NCBI GenBank assembly: GCA_001692895.1 | Contig: KV748177.1 | Coordinates: forward strand, 2,852,001-2,916,000 | From: Cenococcum geophilum 1.58 | Lineage: Eukaryota > Ascomycota > Dothideomycetes > Gloniales > Gloniaceae | Reading direction: 5' to 3' | DNA length: 64,000 nt | In this document: positions 22,615 through 36,200 of the stretch, piece after piece | Layout of the letters: each line of letters starts with the position of its first letter | Numbering within the stretch: position 1 is the first letter of the stretch | The notes under the pieces: model-generated | The model's input: only the letters and a program-made list of their open reading frames with translations | Database searches by the model: none | What the model was told of the DNA's origin: nothing | Translations under genes and position numbers: made by a program

Positions 22615-22962
22615 TGTTACGGAGTAAGCACAAGCGGTGATAATATATAGCGAAGTAGGTATTATTAAGCTATATACATGAACTGCGTGATAAAGTCAAG
22701 ACGTTGTGTAAGGAAAGAAGGTAGGAAAACGGGAAGAAAGGGCATATATCGTTAACTTAGTTGCTTAGTTAACACATATATAGGCAGAATAAGGTTTAGG
22801 TCGTGGTCCTAGCAGAACTTGGCAGAATTTGGTGGAACTTGGCAGAATATAGCAGAATGCCGTAGATTGCGATTAGATTGCCATTTCGCGGTTAGTCTTT
22901 AATTAATGAGTTAGTAGAAACAGGTAGACGTGTATAAGGTGTCACAGGGGTGTCCCGTAATA
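22615..22962 (-). repeat. Gypsy-B1 3' LTR (348 bp)
   Basis: The + strand starts TGTTACGGAGTAAGC and ends GTCCCGTAATA. The middle carries decamer repeats of the type GGCAGAATTT (about 22815-22860), a motif that recurs in other elements of this window. Confidence 0.9.
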
Positions 22963-22984
22963 GTACCCCCCCTTTAAACTTGAG

Positions 22985-25900
22985 CTTCTGCAAAATGGGG
23001 CTGTGGTAGTTCTGGGTAGAGTTCGTGAAAGTCTTTTACGGCTTGTGTAAGTCCTATAGAGTTAATAGGTTCCCATAAGGACTTAGTAAAGCCTCTCCAT
23101 TTTATAAGATATATATATTAGCGTTTCCGTTTATTATACTTAATATCGTTAATTCTTTCAATAAAGTACTTATTCTTACTATCTACTTTAACTAGTAGGG
23201 GAGGGTCTTATATTTATCTAGGCAGGGCGTCTAATACGGGGGCAGTAGGGCGAAGGACTGACATATAGAATATGGGGTGGATTTTAACCGTATTAGGGAG
23301 CTTTAGTTAGTAGGCATAAGGAGAGATAACCTTTTCAACCTTATAAGGGCCAGTGTTCTTCTAATTAAGTTTCTTAGTAGGTCGTTTCATGTTCAGATTT
23401 CTTATATCTAGCTAGATAAAATTACCAATTTAGTAGGCTAATGCTAGGGTTCGTTTCTTATTCGCTGCGGCTTTATAGACAGATTAAGCCCATATTATCT
23501 CATTAGTAAGGAACTGTTATAGTTCCTTTATCTTCTTTATAAATTTATTTGCTTCTACGACTTATAAGGCGTAATAAGTAGGGTAAAAGATATTACTAAA
23601 GGGTTTAAAACCTATTCGCGGGTGTTAGCCGTAATTGGCTAGGAATGGGGAGACTTTCGTAATTTCCAAGACGGAATTATTTGTAGTAAACTCGGCGAAT
23701 ACAAGCTAGTTAATCCAGTTATCCTATAAATATAACGTATATATCCAAATATACTATTCTATTATAGTATTTACGCGTTTTATTTAGCCATCCATTTCTA
23801 GGTAATACGCGGTAGACAATAGTGCTTTAATGCGGAGTTAAGTAGTTAGTTCCTTCCAGAATACTAAGATAAACTGGCTGCCTCTATCGGAGATAATCGT
23901 TTTGGGGAGTCTGTAGAGTTTCCATACGTAATCTAGGAATAGTTAGGCGATAGTAAGCGTTAATATATTAGGGCAGGCGATTAAGTGTCTTATTTTAGAT
24001 AGTTAGTCTATAACTACTATAATGTTCGTGCAGCTTTTACTTTTAGGAAGGTTAATAATAAAGTCGATTAAGATATTCTTCCATCTTCGGTCCGGAACGG
24101 GTAGCGGCTTTAAAAGACCGTTATACGTCTTATGCGAGGCTTTAGCTTATTAGTAGGTGTGGCAGCTAGAGATATACCTTTATATTATATTATACATATT
24201 TAGCTAATAATACTCCCATTAGAGTAGTTCTAGGGTCTTTCTTTAGCCCGAGTGGCCGGTGACAGGTAGATTATATAGTAGTAGTAGATTCTTTAATTAA
24301 CGTCTAATACGGATCCTATCTAGGCCCACGCAGACTACTCTGTACACAAGGGGAAAGTAATATTAATAGGAAAAACCCCTTGCTATTGGGGGGGAGGAAA
24401 AACCCTATAAGCCACCTTAGTAGGATAAAAAACCCCGAATTGCCATGCCTGCACAAGCAGCGGCCCTGCGGGCCTATAGCTGGTCCTCCTCCTTGGATGT
24501 TTTAAACTCCTTAAGAACCACTGCTTCCTTCTCTAGCTTATCTAAAGCTAGGGTTCACTACGTCCTAGCTAGGCCTTGCCGATCAATTGCTGTGTGCTTA
24601 TAGTTATGCCCCATATCTTAACCACCCCTATATACTGTCTCTTGTTAACCATTACTATATACGCCATACCTCCCCCCCCCTAAGGCCTATTGAAGGCGTA
24701 AGGGGGATTTATCCGTTCTACTATCCTAAAACTAAAAGATAAAAGCGGGATGTGTGTGTATATATCTGGGTATCTTTTGTGCCTAAGCCCTAGTCACTAG
24801 GCCCTCTCTAAGGGCACTACTCCGTTAAGAGGAGATAAGGAAAACCGTACGGGGTTATCCAGCTGCCGCTTTTAGTAGTTTTATAGTAGTACGGCGAGTG
24901 ACCGCATGCTCCGCGGGCGATCGCCCTAGGGGTTAGGAGGGGCCGTATATTTGCTCGTTCGTTCGTTTATTCGCGTTTACTTATTCGTTAATATAAGGTC
25001 GTTAATGCTTTCTACTGGGGGACGGGGGGTAATATCGAATACTGTGCATCCATGTTGGATCGTACAGGTGCCCTGGATAGGAGAATGTAGTAGTCGTCGT
25101 ACTGTAGAGAGCCAACAGTAGTGGTTTTTAAGATCTCACCATCTGAAAATTTTTCACCACCGCCCTTAACGCCTACAACCACCACAGGTCCTGTCCGCAC
25201 GCTGTGCGACGTCTCTGCATTGGCTCTAGATCTAAACTTCGAAGACTAGGTTCGTAGCCGTCACCACGTACAGGTGCAGAGTCCGATTTCAACGGCCAGG
25301 TAGATTATATACGTGTTTAAGGAGTTTAAGCTTAGGCTTATTGTAATTAGGGATAACTAGACGGTTCTAGTAATACAAGCAATTTCTACAGGCTTTGTAT
25401 TTACTTAGAGAAATCTTTTTAGAGCGTCTAATGCCATCTTGTATTAGCTTAAGCGTCTCTTAGATAAACTTGTTATTTAGGTATTTATTAACTATAATCT
25501 ATTTAATTAATTAATTAGTTATTTCAAGGACGTGTACTATAAGATCTTTAATAGGAGGGTTAAATAGTTTAGGGCGAAGTAGGGTCTAATTTTGGTAAGA
25601 GCGCGCTTCTTCTAGGGCTGGCATGTCTTGCGAGCGTTAGGTTAGGGCATTAGGCTTCTAACCTTAAACGCCTAGGCGGTATATAATTAAGAATCGGAAA
25701 TAAAACAGATATTCTAACTAGCGGGCCTAATAATGACTTAGCTATTTTATGGTTGTAAAGTACTATAGGTTCTTATAGTCGCTAAGGACCTTAATTAAAA
25801 ATCTAGCGCCTTCTAGTTTAGGTCGCTATTGTTTAAAACACCTAATAATAGCTAATAATTCCTTATCGTAGATCTCGTAGTTATATTTAGCTAGACTTAG

Positions 25901-28900
25901 TTGTTTTAAGAAGTATACTATAGGGTGTAATACTCTATCCTTATTATACTAAGATAGGATGCCTCCGGTAACGTAGTTAGATAAGTTAACTTCTATAACA
26001 CTTATTCGGTTTAGGTTAAAGTATTAGAGTACGGGCGCAGTAGTAAATATAACTTTTAGATAGGCAAAGGCCTTCTTATATTCCTTATTAAAGATAAAAA
26101 CTTTATCCTTTTAGGTTAGAGCTATAAGGGGTAAAACCAGGGCGAAGAAGTTATTAATAAACCGTTAGTAGAAATTAGTAAATCCTATAAAGGCTCTTAC
26201 ATCCTTAACGTTCTTAGGTTCTTGCCAGTTTATAATTACTTTAACTTTCTTTAGGTCCATTTGTATACTATTTATAAAAATAAGGAGTCTAAGGTATAGA
26301 ACTTCCGTTTTATAGAACTTATATTTATCTATATCCAATTATAGACTAGCTCCGTATAGGGCTTATAAAATAAGGTTAACGTATTTCTAATGTTCGGTTA
26401 GGTTATTACTATATATTAGGATATTGTTAATATAAGCAGTATAGAAGATATCTAGGTAGGGGCGTAGGGTGTTATTTATATAATGTTAAAACAAGCTCGG
26501 AGCGTTTATAAGGCTAAAGGGTATTACTAAGTACTTAAATAGTCTATATCGGGTACAAAATACAGTAAGCTATTTATCCCCTTTTATAATGCAGAGACGG
26601 TTAAATATAGAAATAATATCGAGCTTCGTGTAGTAACGAGCCTTACTTAGTTAGTTTAGCGTCTCTTATATTAACGGGATCGGATATTAGTTCTTAACAG
26701 TAACGGCGTTAAAAGCTTAGTAGTCTATATAGAAGCGTAGACCGCCGCTAGGTTTCTTAATAAAGATCACTAGTATAGCTATAGGCGACAAGCTTGCTCT
26801 AATAAATCCTTTACTTAGGTTCTCGTCTAAATACTTTTATAGCACTTAAAGTTTATTTTAGGACATCCTATATAAGGGTCCAAATCCGGGCTGCTTTCCT
26901 TCTTCGAGTATAATCTTATAGTCATATAGTTGGTATTCTAGTAGCTTATCGGCTTCCTTTTATAAAAATGCATCTAGGCGATAATAATACTCTATTAGTA
27001 CTTTTATGGTAGGGTTAGTGTGCTTCTTTAGTGCTAAGGCCTTCTTAATATCGGCTATTATAACAGCGAAGATTATATACTCGGGTTTCTTAGCAAGTTG
27101 CGCTAGCGGGGTAGCTCTAATTATGCGGATATCTAGGGTACCGAGCTCGCTTAGGTTGTCCATAGTTTCTTATTTAGGTTTAGGTTCAGTATTAGGTATA
27201 AAGTCAGTATTAGATTCGGGTTTAGGTTCTTTAAGAATCCTTTTTATAGTGGAATACTAGTCCTTCTAGTATTTCCATATATGGAGCTTAAGCTTTTACT
27301 TAGCTTGGGGCGGTGCAGTACTTAGTAATAACTTATAGAATTTAGTGGAGTTTTCGGGTCGTTAGTGGAATTTAGTAAAATTCCTAGGTTGGTAGAATCT
27401 AGTGGATTCCTCAGGTACAGGGTAGACAGTCATAGAAATTTTAGACTAGTAGATCCTGGTAGATTTTTTAGATTTTAGTTCTAAGTCTAAGCAGCAAGTT
27501 ATAAGGCACTTCTACTTATAACAAAAGGCAGTAAATAAAAGCTTAAAGTTGTCCTAATTAATAGTTACCTTATATAGCTTTATCCAGGGTTATCCTAGGA
27601 TTACTAAGTAACTAAGGGTGGTAATAAAAAGTTTAATTAATTCTTCGTGGTTTAGGTATCGAAGTCTTAGAAATACTACGTAGGTAATACAGCCTAAGAC
27701 GGTGCGTTTGCTATTAAATCCAAATACGTTAATATACCGGTTAAGGGGGGTTAGGGTAAAATTATTATCTTACGCAAAGATCTTATTAATAAATCCTATA
27801 CCGCTAGCTCCTATATTAATTAGGATTCAAGCGTTAGCCTATTAACTATTCTACCGAAGACGGCAGTTAATGGTTATGCTATGGTCCCAAGAGTTAGAGT
27901 TCGTGACGTTAAATGCGTTTAACGAGATTCTATAGTAAAGCCGTCCCGGAGAGTAACTTAGCTCTAGGACCTTCCTTTTAGAGGCAATTAGGGTAAGGTT
28001 CTTATAGGACGTTGGCTGTAGCTTTATTCTTATAAATAGTGCTTACTAGATATAGGGGTGGAACTAGATAAAGATTGGGGACGGTAACTGGAAGATCGAT
28101 ATAGTAAACGGCTGCTAGTACTAGCCGTTCGTAAATCGTTTTAGGGCATAAAAATAAAGTAGTAGTTTAAAAGGTGGGAGCTACTTCTATATTTAAAGTA
28201 GAGGCCTAGCTTAATATATTATTCTTATTTAGAGGACCCTAATAGGGCGTATCCTAGGGTCCTAGTGTTAATATCCATAGCGTCGGGGTGCTTAGGTTAA
28301 GACAATGACTTAGTAGATGTTTATAGGGTTATTATATTATATTAATAAACGGGCTTTAGTATAAGGCGTAGTATATCGTTATACCGTTTATTAATAATAT
28401 TTACGTAGGCGTTAAGAGTTTCTGGGAGGTCTACGCCTATTAGGGAGGTTTTTAGTTTAGGGCTTAAGGATTTAATAAGGCTATTAATTAGCGCGGAGTT
28501 ATTCTAGCCTGTTTCCTTTACGTAGTGGTTAAATTTGGAGAAGTATACTAGGAAACCTTTCTTTTCTTAAGTTATTTAGTTTATCTTTTTTTAAGCGGTA
28601 GCTTAGCAGTTTAGGTTACCGTATATAGCTTTAAGAAGTATAACTAGGCTTTATACTAAGTTTGGTTAAAGAGGTTTAATAAGGTTAGCTACGTCTCCTC
28701 CTAGTTAACTTAGGGCGTAATAGAGTTGGTTAGCTTTAGTTAGGTAGCGGTTAGTATTACTAGTTAGCTTATTTTTAAACTGGCTTAAAAATAACCGAAG
28801 CTCTTATTATTTACCGGTAAATACTAGGGGGTCTAGTAGTTTCTCGGATTGTTTTAGTGCAGTAGTCGGTTTTATAGGGTAAGTAACTACTACTAATTCG

Positions 28901-29170
28901 GGGCTTACGTTCCGCGTGTTTATCTCTAGAGATAGCGTTTAGTCTTAGGGCCTTAATATAGGCATCTTAAGAATACGGACTTCTTCTTAAAGTGCTTTAA
29001 TTAATTGTTATTATCGTGCTTCTTATTCGGCTTACTATTAAGTTAAAGTGGCTTAGTACTATACAAGGGCGTCTATAAAGGACTTCTATATACCTACTAA
29101 TTATTCTCAAAGTGCAGCTATAATAGCATCAGCTATTATAGGGGCTTTAGGGTCATTTTGCATTTTTAGA
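22985..29170 (-). pseudogene. Gypsy-B1 Gag-Pol polyprotein, broken
   Basis: On the reverse strand a Gag start ATG lies at about 29166 (MQNDPKAPI), a degraded knuckle near 28215 has Cys changed to Tyr, and the reverse transcriptase carries TAYINNILIYS at about 26420 (YVDD altered to YINN). Integrase follows. The C-terminal chromodomain lies near 23200-23020 and would target integration to modified histones. SINE-like copy B splits the integrase zinc-binding region at 24278-25297. Many stops are present. Gypsy-B2 reads the same protein on the + strand and helps to align the parts. Confidence 0.85.
24278..25297 (-). mobile_element. SINE-like retroposon, copy B (1020 bp)
   Basis: It is flanked by the 14-bp duplication AGGTAGATTATATA (24264-24277, 25298-25311; 15 bp if the preceding C is counted). 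Removing it restores continuity with Gypsy-B2 at the homologous position near 37085-37145. It is homologous to copy A along its full length but carries more C-to-T changes. The tail on the reverse strand is AAAGAATCTACTACTAC, so tails differ between copies as expected for target-primed reverse transcription. Confidence 0.87.
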
Positions 29171-29199
29171 GAGTAGTATAAGTTTTTAACGCAACGTAG

Positions 29200-29547
29200 C
29201 GTCACGGAGTAAATACAAGCGGTAATAATATATAGCGAAGTAGGTATTATTAAGCTATATATATAAACTGCGTAATAAAGTTAAGACGTTGCGTAAGGAA
29301 AGAAGGTAGGAAAACGGGAAGAAAGGGCATATATTGTTAACTTAGTTGCTTAGTTAATACGTGCATAGGTAAAATAGGGTTCAGGTTGTAGTCCTGGCAG
29401 AACTTAGCAGAATTTAGTAGAACTTGGCAGAATATGGCAGAATGCCGTAGATTACCGTTAGATTGCCATTTCGCGGTTAATCTCTAATTGCTAAGTTAGT
29501 GGAAACAGGTGGACGTGTGTAAGGTATTATAGGGGTGTCCTATAACA
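29200..29547 (-). repeat. Gypsy-B1 5' LTR (348 bp)
   Basis: It is equal in length to 22615-22962 and starts CGTCACGGAG on the + strand (T expected at the first base). It ends CCTATAACA and is followed by CCTAG, the altered duplication. Confidence 0.9.
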
Positions 29548-29552
29548 CCTAG

Positions 29553-31925
29553 TAGGCATTCTAGGCGTAAAAGGCCTCTTAGTTAATACCCGACTAAATT
29601 AATTATAGAGTTATATATAATAAGAAGAAAAGGGTAATCTAATAAAAGGCTAATAAGCTATAGAGGCGTACTATTAAAAAGCTAATAAATAACCCTAAAG
29701 AAGTATAGAGGATAGTAAAATAGGCGTATATAGCAGACGGGAAGCCAAGGCCCTATTATAGTTCCCTCCTATTACTAAACTAGGAGAAAAGACCCTATAC
29801 TATAATAATAAGGAGAAGGCTACTATTCTTACAAAATATTTCTTTTTAATACCTATAGAGGCGGACCTTAGTAATATACTAGGCTTTATATACCTAGAGC
29901 CGCAAACAGTAAAAGAAGTAGTTAAAGAGGAGGATATTATTACAGCCCTAAAGGGGCTTGCCCCTAATAAGGCCCTAGGCCTAAAAAAGATTACTAATTA
30001 ATTTCTTAAAACGTGCGGAGAGTAGCTAGCCCTAGTGCTAGCTAAGCTCTTTAACAGCTATATAGCAATTAGATATTACCTAAAGCCGTTTAAAAACTCT
30101 ATTATAGTAGTCCTTTAGAAACTGTAGAAGCTAACCTATACTACGGCAAAGGCCTACCAGCTAATTGCGCTGCTTAACACCATTAGGAAGCTACTTAAAA
30201 GAATAATAAGCCGGCTATTTAGAATTATAAAGGAGACGGGTATACTATTAGCTAGTTAGATGGGAGTAAGGCTAAAGTACTTAATATAGATAGCGCTAGA
30301 ATTGCTAACCTAATAGGTGTATATAGTATAGAGGAGTAACCTAAACCTAGTAGCCTTACTACTTAGCCTTAATATTTCTAGGGCCTTTAACCAAGTCTTC
30401 TATAAAAGAATAATCTATAATATAAAGGCCTAGGCCGTGCCCTACTAGATAGTATAGTTTATAAAGTCCTTCCTTAAGGATTAAACAACGAGACTCTTAA
30501 TTAGAGGATATATAGCATAAATAATATAGACGAACACTGGTATACCCTAAGGCTTAACGCTGTTACCAATTATATTCCTCTTTTTTACCTATATACTCCT
30601 ACCGGAGCTATAAAGGGGCACTACTACGGCGTTTAGGTTCGTTAACGACTCTAATATATTAATATATAGTAAAACCACGGAGGAGAACTGTAGAGCCCTA
30701 AAGAGGGTATATAAAGTATATATAATATAGGCACGCAGGCATAGGGTAGTCTTTACCCCTAAAAAGTACTACCTTATTTACCTTATAAGGAGTTATAAGA
30801 AGTTTAATATAAAGGCCTTAGTTAATATATAGGGCTTTACAGAAGGCCTAGTTAGTAACCTACGCGTATTAGGGGTATAGGTTAACTTAAAGCTTAAATA
30901 GGGACCACATATTAATATTATTAAGGCGAAGACGGTTACCTAAATAGCTATACTAACCTAGCTTACGGCCTCTATATAGGGCGCCTCCTTTTGGAAGGCG
31001 CGGATAATATACTCCGCCGTAATCTGGCTAGCAATCTTATACGGATATAGTACCTAGTATTCGCCATTAAAGTGGACGAAGCCTAAGGAGATAAGTAAAA
31101 CTAAGCTACGCTAGCTAGGTATAGTATAAAACCTATACCTCTATACTATTATAGGGGCGTATAAATTAACGCTAATAGTAGTACTAAAGCATAAGATGGG
31201 GTTTCTGCCGCTCTAGATATACCTTAAAGAGCTAGCTATAGCCTACGCGGAGAGGATATAGGAAGGACTAGTAAGAGAGCATATTAAAAGGGGGTGTAAT
31301 ACTATACGGGCTATAATAGCCCACTAGCTCCAGCCTAAAATAAAGCCACTAATACGGCCTACTAGATGGGATAAGCTTAAGAGGATAGCAGCTGCTATTA
31401 TAGAGATAGATATACGGCTAGCGGAACTATCTAAAGCGTAGTATAGAAAGAGCAGAAGGACTAGGGTAAAAGAGGCGTTTAAAAAACGGTAGAAAAGGGA
31501 GTAGGAAAAGTACTAAAGTACACTTACCTATTATATAACGGCCTAGGCCGAGCTATAAAGTAAAACGGTTTTTAAACACTATATAAGGCTTACTAAGGTA
31601 AAGAGTATAATTAATATACTGCTTAGAACCGAATATATAGGGCTTAACAAATACCTTTACTACTAAAAAGTACCAGAATACCTAACTCTGGCCTACCTAT
31701 ATGGTTATAACCAACAATTAATAATACACGTAGTGGTATTCTACCCTAGGCACACTATTAGCTGGGTAAAAATATATTACTACGCTAGAACGTCCTTATA
31801 TAAGGAACTCCTAGCTAAGCTAAAGGCTGCTAAGGCGGTTATAGACTAGTTTATATAGATAAATCTCTTACTATACCTATTACTAGCTAGAGAGCTAACT
31901 AGGGCGAAGAAAGGAGGCTAAGAAG
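29553..31925 (+). pseudogene. LINE ORF2, reverse transcriptase and C-terminal finger
   Basis: It resumes ORF2 after Gypsy-B1. Seen in order are: GLAPNKALGLKKITN; LTYTTAKAYQLIALLNTI; LNISRAFN followed by GLTLLPIIFLFFTY; RFVNDSNILIYS at about 30635 (FVDD altered to FVND); FTPKKYYLIYL; a thumb region; and a Cys/His finger at about 31690-31745 (YGYNQQLIIHVVVFYPRH, Cys mostly Tyr). The end reads AKLKAAKAVID...LLLARELTRAKKGG. This is the domain order of Tad/I-type LINEs. An RNase H domain is not clearly visible. Confidence 0.87.
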
Positions 31926-32562
31926 TGCTTTAAGAATCTGGCAGAACTTAGCAAAATTTAGCAAGTTAGTAAAAGTTAGCAGAAATTAATAGAAGTTAGC
32001 AGAAGTTAATAATTTAGCAGAATTTAGTAGAATTTGGCAAGCTAGCAGAACTTAGCAGAATTTAGCAGAAGCTGCGGATACTGCGAAAATTACAGATATT
32101 ATAGATATTACGGTAAAAACAGAATATAGTAGAATTTAGTAGAATTTAGTAGGGGGCGTATATAAGGTGTTATGGGGTGGTCCTATAATACCGTTCTACG
32201 TCTACCTCCTTACTACTAACCTTTTATACTACTAGCCTTACGGGCCGCTGGCTTACGCCCTACCTAGATAACTGGAGTAGCTAGAAACAAAACTTAGGCC
32301 TAGCTATATACCTTACCAGACGGACCTAGAAGTATACATTAAGATAGCTTTTTTATAGCGCCTTAAGGAGACGTTTACGCGTGCTTAGCAGTTACTAATT
32401 AAAAGAGAGGCTATATAGGCTATATAATAGCAGAAGGAGAGGTTTTATCCAGCTCTAGATAGTAGTACGGTTTCCCTTTTATATATATTATATATACCCA
32501 GATAGACCCGCTGTATAGACCCTAACGGGAGCCGCAACAGCGTAATTAAATATTATTATTAT
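31926..32562 (+). other. LINE 3' untranslated region with GGCAGAATTT decamers and (ATT)n tail
   Basis: The region starts with an irregular array of GGCAGAACTT/TAGCAGAATTT decamers (31935-32070), then GGTGTTATGGGGTGGTCC, which resembles the end of the Gypsy-B LTR (GGTGTCACAGGGGTGTCC), then unique sequence, and ends in ATTATTATT. The same stretch ends the chimeric element at 42523-43303, so it behaves as a transposable 3' end recognised by the LINE machinery. Confidence 0.75.
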
Positions 32563-32576
32563 TATAAAATATAGAC

Positions 32577-32903
32577 TTTTCCTAGGGTTTTCTTCTATAG
32601 AAAGTAAAAGCCTAATAAAATAGGGGGTGTAGGTACTTTTCTATATCTCTTTTAGTTAGATTTTCTTTAAGTAAGAGGAGGATTGCCTTTAGGGCTTTTC
32701 TGCCAGTAAAAGCCTAACAAGTCCTTTTTTTTTAGTAGTTTTTTCTACTTCTAATAGAAAAAGAAAATAACTATACTAGTCTTTTTTAGCTAGTTTTTCT
32801 ACTACCTTTTAGCTTAATCTCCCTAGAAATCTTCTAGTAAGATTAATAAGGAGAAAGGGTATAAAAAGACAGTAAAAACTAGTAAGGCTTTTTGCCTAGT
32901 TTT
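32577..32903 (+). other. Gag-only retroposon copy 1, 5' middle segment
   Basis: AT- and T-rich sequence between the LINE 3' duplication (32563-32576) and Gypsy-B2 (duplication GTTTT, 32899-32903 and 38792-38796). It belongs to the retroposon by position. It has short T-runs and no readable frame. Confidence 0.6.
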
Positions 32904-33216
32904 TGTTATAGGACACCCTCGTAACACCTTATACACGTCTACCTGTTTCCACTGACTTAGCAATTAGAGACCAACCGCGAAATAGTAATCTAATGGCAAT
33001 CTAATGGCAATCTAACGGCAATCTACGGCATTCTGCTATATTCTGCCCTATATATATATTAACCAAGCAACTAAGTTAAAGATATATACCCTTTCTTCCC
33101 GTTTTCCTACCTTCTTTTCTTATATAACGTCTTAACCTCCTTATACAGTTTATATATATAGCTTAATAATATTTACCTTGCTATATATTATCGCCGCTTA
33201 TACTTACTCCGTGACA
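32904..33216 (+). repeat. Gypsy-B2 5' LTR (313 bp)
   Basis: It starts TGTTATAGGACACC and ends CCGTGACA. It lacks about 58 bp of TTCTGCTAAG decamers present in the 3' LTR (38575-38630), so the two LTRs differ in length. Confidence 0.9.
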
Positions 33217-33250
33217 CTATATTACGTTAACTTTATATACTACCTCCGAA

Positions 33251-36200
33251 ATGTAGAATAACCCTAAAGCCTCCGTAACGGCCGCCAATATTATATCCGC
33301 ACTTTAAGAATAACTAGTAGAAATATAGAAGTCTTTTATAAACGCCCTTATATAAAACTAAGCTACTCTAAATTAATAATAAGCTGAATAAGAAGTATGA
33401 TACTAGCGATTAATTAAGAACCTCTAAGAAGAAATCCGTATACTTAAGATACCTATATTAGGGCCTTAAGACCGAATACTATCTCTAAAGATAAACACGC
33501 GGAACGCGAGCCCTAAACCTATAATAACTGTCCACCTTAAACTAACTACTACACTAAAACGATCTAAACGACTACTAGATCCCCCGGTATTTACTAGTAA
33601 ATAATAAAAACTCCAATTATTTTTAAGCTAGCTTAAAAATAAGCTAACTGGTAACGCTAACTGTTACCTAACCAAAGCTAACCAACTCTGTTATGCCCTA
33701 AGTTAACTAGGAAGAAAGGCAGCTAACCTTATTAAACCTCTTTAGCTAACCTTAGTATAAAGCCTAGTTGTACTTCTTAAAGCCTCATATAGTAACCCAA
33801 ACTACTAAGCTATTGCCTAGAGAAAGATAAACCACATAGCTTAAGGAACGAAAAGTTTCCTAGTATACTTCTCTAAATTTAACCGTTACGTAAGGGAAAT
33901 AGGCTGGAACGACTCCGCACTAATTAATAGCCTCGTTAAATCTCTAAGCCCTAAACTAAAAACCTCCCTAATAGGCATAGACCTACCAGGAGCCCTTAAT
34001 GCCTACATAAACGTCGTTAACAAACGGTATAATAATATACTACGCCTAATACCGAAGTCTACCCCCTAATATAATACGGCAACCCTATAAACGTTTACTA
34101 AGTTATTATCTTAGCCTAAGCACCCTAACGCTATAGATATTAATACTAGAACCCTAGAGTACGCCCTACTAGGGTCCCCTAAATAAGAAAGACGCATTAA
34201 GCTAGGCCTCTACTTTAAGTGCGGAAGTAAAGACTATATCTTAAAATACTATCTTATCCCCTTACCTACACCCTAAAACAATTTACAAACGGCCAATACT
34301 AGCAACCGTTCACCGCATCGATCTTCCAGTTACCGCCCCTAATTTTTACCTAGTTCCAGCCCCGTGTCTAATAAGCACCACTTATAAGGGCGAAGCTATA
34401 ACTAACGTTCTATAGAAACCCCTTCCTACTTACTACTAAAAGGTACGTCCTAAAGTTAAGTCGCTTTCTAGGACGGCTTTACCTTAGGATCTTATTAAAT
34501 GCTTTAGATATTATAAACTCTAACTCTTAGGATTATAGCATAACCGTTAACTGTCGTCTTTAGCAGAACGGTTAATAGGCTAATGTTTAAATCCTAATTA
34601 ATATAGGAGCTAGCGGCATAGGATTTATTAACAAGATCTTTATGTATAATAATAGTTTTACCCTAACCCCCCTTAACCGGCATATTAACGTATTTAGATT
34701 TAATAGTAAACACACCGTCTTAGGCCGTATTACCTATGTGGTAGCCCTAAGACTCTAATACCTAAACTATAAAGAACTAATTAAGCTTTTCGTTACTACC
34801 CTAGGTTACCTAGTAATCCTTAAATAACGCTAGATAAAGCTATATAAGGTAACTATTAATTAGGACAACCTTAAGCTTTTATTTACCGCCTCCTATTATA
34901 AGCAGAAGTACCTTACTACTTGCTACTTAGACTAAGAACTAAAATCTAAAAAATCTACTAGGATCTACTAGTCTAAAATTTCTATAACTGTCTACCCTAT
35001 ACCTAAGGAATCTACTAGATTCCACTAACCTAGGAATTCTACTGACATCCACTAAGAACCTAAAAACTCCACTAAATTCTATAAGCTATTACTAAGCACT
35101 ATACTGCCCCGAGCTAAGTAGAAGCTTAAGCTTAATATATAAAAATACTAGAAGGACTAGTATTCTACTATAAAAAGGATTCTTAAAGAACCCGAACCTA
35201 AATCTAATACTAACTCCGTACCTAATACCGAACCTAAACCTAAATAAGAAACTATAGATAATCCAAACAAACTTAGCACCCTAGATACCCGCATAATTAG
35301 AGCTACTCCGTTAGCACAACTTACTAAGAAACCTAAATATATAATTTTTACTGTCACTATAGCTGATATTAAGAAGGCCTTAGCACCGAAGAAGCACACT
35401 AACCCTGCTACGAAGGTACTAGTAGAGTACTATAACCGCCTAAAGGCATTCTTATGGAAGGAAGCCGATAAGCTACCGAAACACCGATCGTACGACTATA
35501 AGATTGTACTTAAAGACGGAAAGCAGCCTAGATTTAGACCCCTATACGGGATATCCCAAAACAAACTCTAAGTACTATAGAAGTATTTAGATAAGAACCT
35601 AAGCAAAGGATTTATTAAAGCGAGCTTGTCGCCTATAGCCGTACCAGTGATCTTTATTAAGAAACCCGGCGGCGGTTTACGCTTTTACGTAGACTACTAA
35701 GCTCTTAACGCCGTTACCGTTAAGAACTAATATCCGATCCCGTTAATATAGGAGACATTAAACCGACTAAGTAAGGCTCGCTACTATACAAAGCTTAATA
35801 TCATCTCTATATTTAACCACCTCCGTATAGCAAAAGGAGATAAATGGCTTACTATATTCCGTACTCAGTATAGATTATTTAAATATTTAGTAACGCTATT
35901 CAGCCTCGCAAATGCCCTAAGTTTGTTCCAATATTACGTAAATAATACCCTACGTCCCTACCTGGATATCTTCTGTACTGCTTATATTAACGACATTCTA
36001 ATATATAGTAATAACCTAACCGAATATTAGAAATACGTTAACCTTATTCTATAAGCCCTATACGGAGCTAGTCTATAATTAGATGTAGATAAATACGAGT
36101 TCTATAAAACGGAAGTCCTATACCTTAGACTCCTTATTTCTATAAACGGTATATAAATAGATCTAAAGAAAGTTAAAGTAATTATAAACTGGCAGGAACC

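Larger units (their letters stand above)
22615..29547 (-). mobile_element. Gypsy-B1: Ty3/gypsy element with chromodomain, reverse, complete
   Basis: LTRs at 22615-22962 and 29200-29547 (both 348 bp) with near-identical 5-bp flanks (CCCAG/CCTAG) mark a complete insertion in the LINE. A polypurine tract, read on the + strand as TACCCCCCCTTTAAACT at 22964, precedes the 3' LTR in element orientation. It is the same family as Gypsy-B2 at 32904-38791, but carries SINE-like copy B (24278-25297). Confidence 0.92.
1627..32562 (+). mobile_element. Tad-like LINE, full length, RIP-mutated, three nested insertions
   Basis: Direct repeats TATAAAATATAGAC (1613-1626 and 32563-32576, 14 bp) flank it, and the 3' end is an (ATT)n tail. 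Its own pieces are 1627-3467, 7284-7829, 22251-22614 and 29553-32562, about 5.76 kb in total, a normal size for fungal Tad/I-type LINEs. ORF1 has CCHC knuckles. ORF2 has an endonuclease, a reverse transcriptase (FVDD altered to FVND) and a C-terminal Cys/His finger. It sits inside the gag-only retroposon. Stops throughout show that it is dead. Confidence 0.9.

Noticed and set aside
27006-27260. Open frame of 84 codons on the + strand, with a similar one on the reverse strand at 35157-35399
   Set aside because: Both lie antisense to the same part of Gypsy-B pol (B1 reverse, B2 forward). Their similarity to each other comes from the shared pol gene, so they are shadows.
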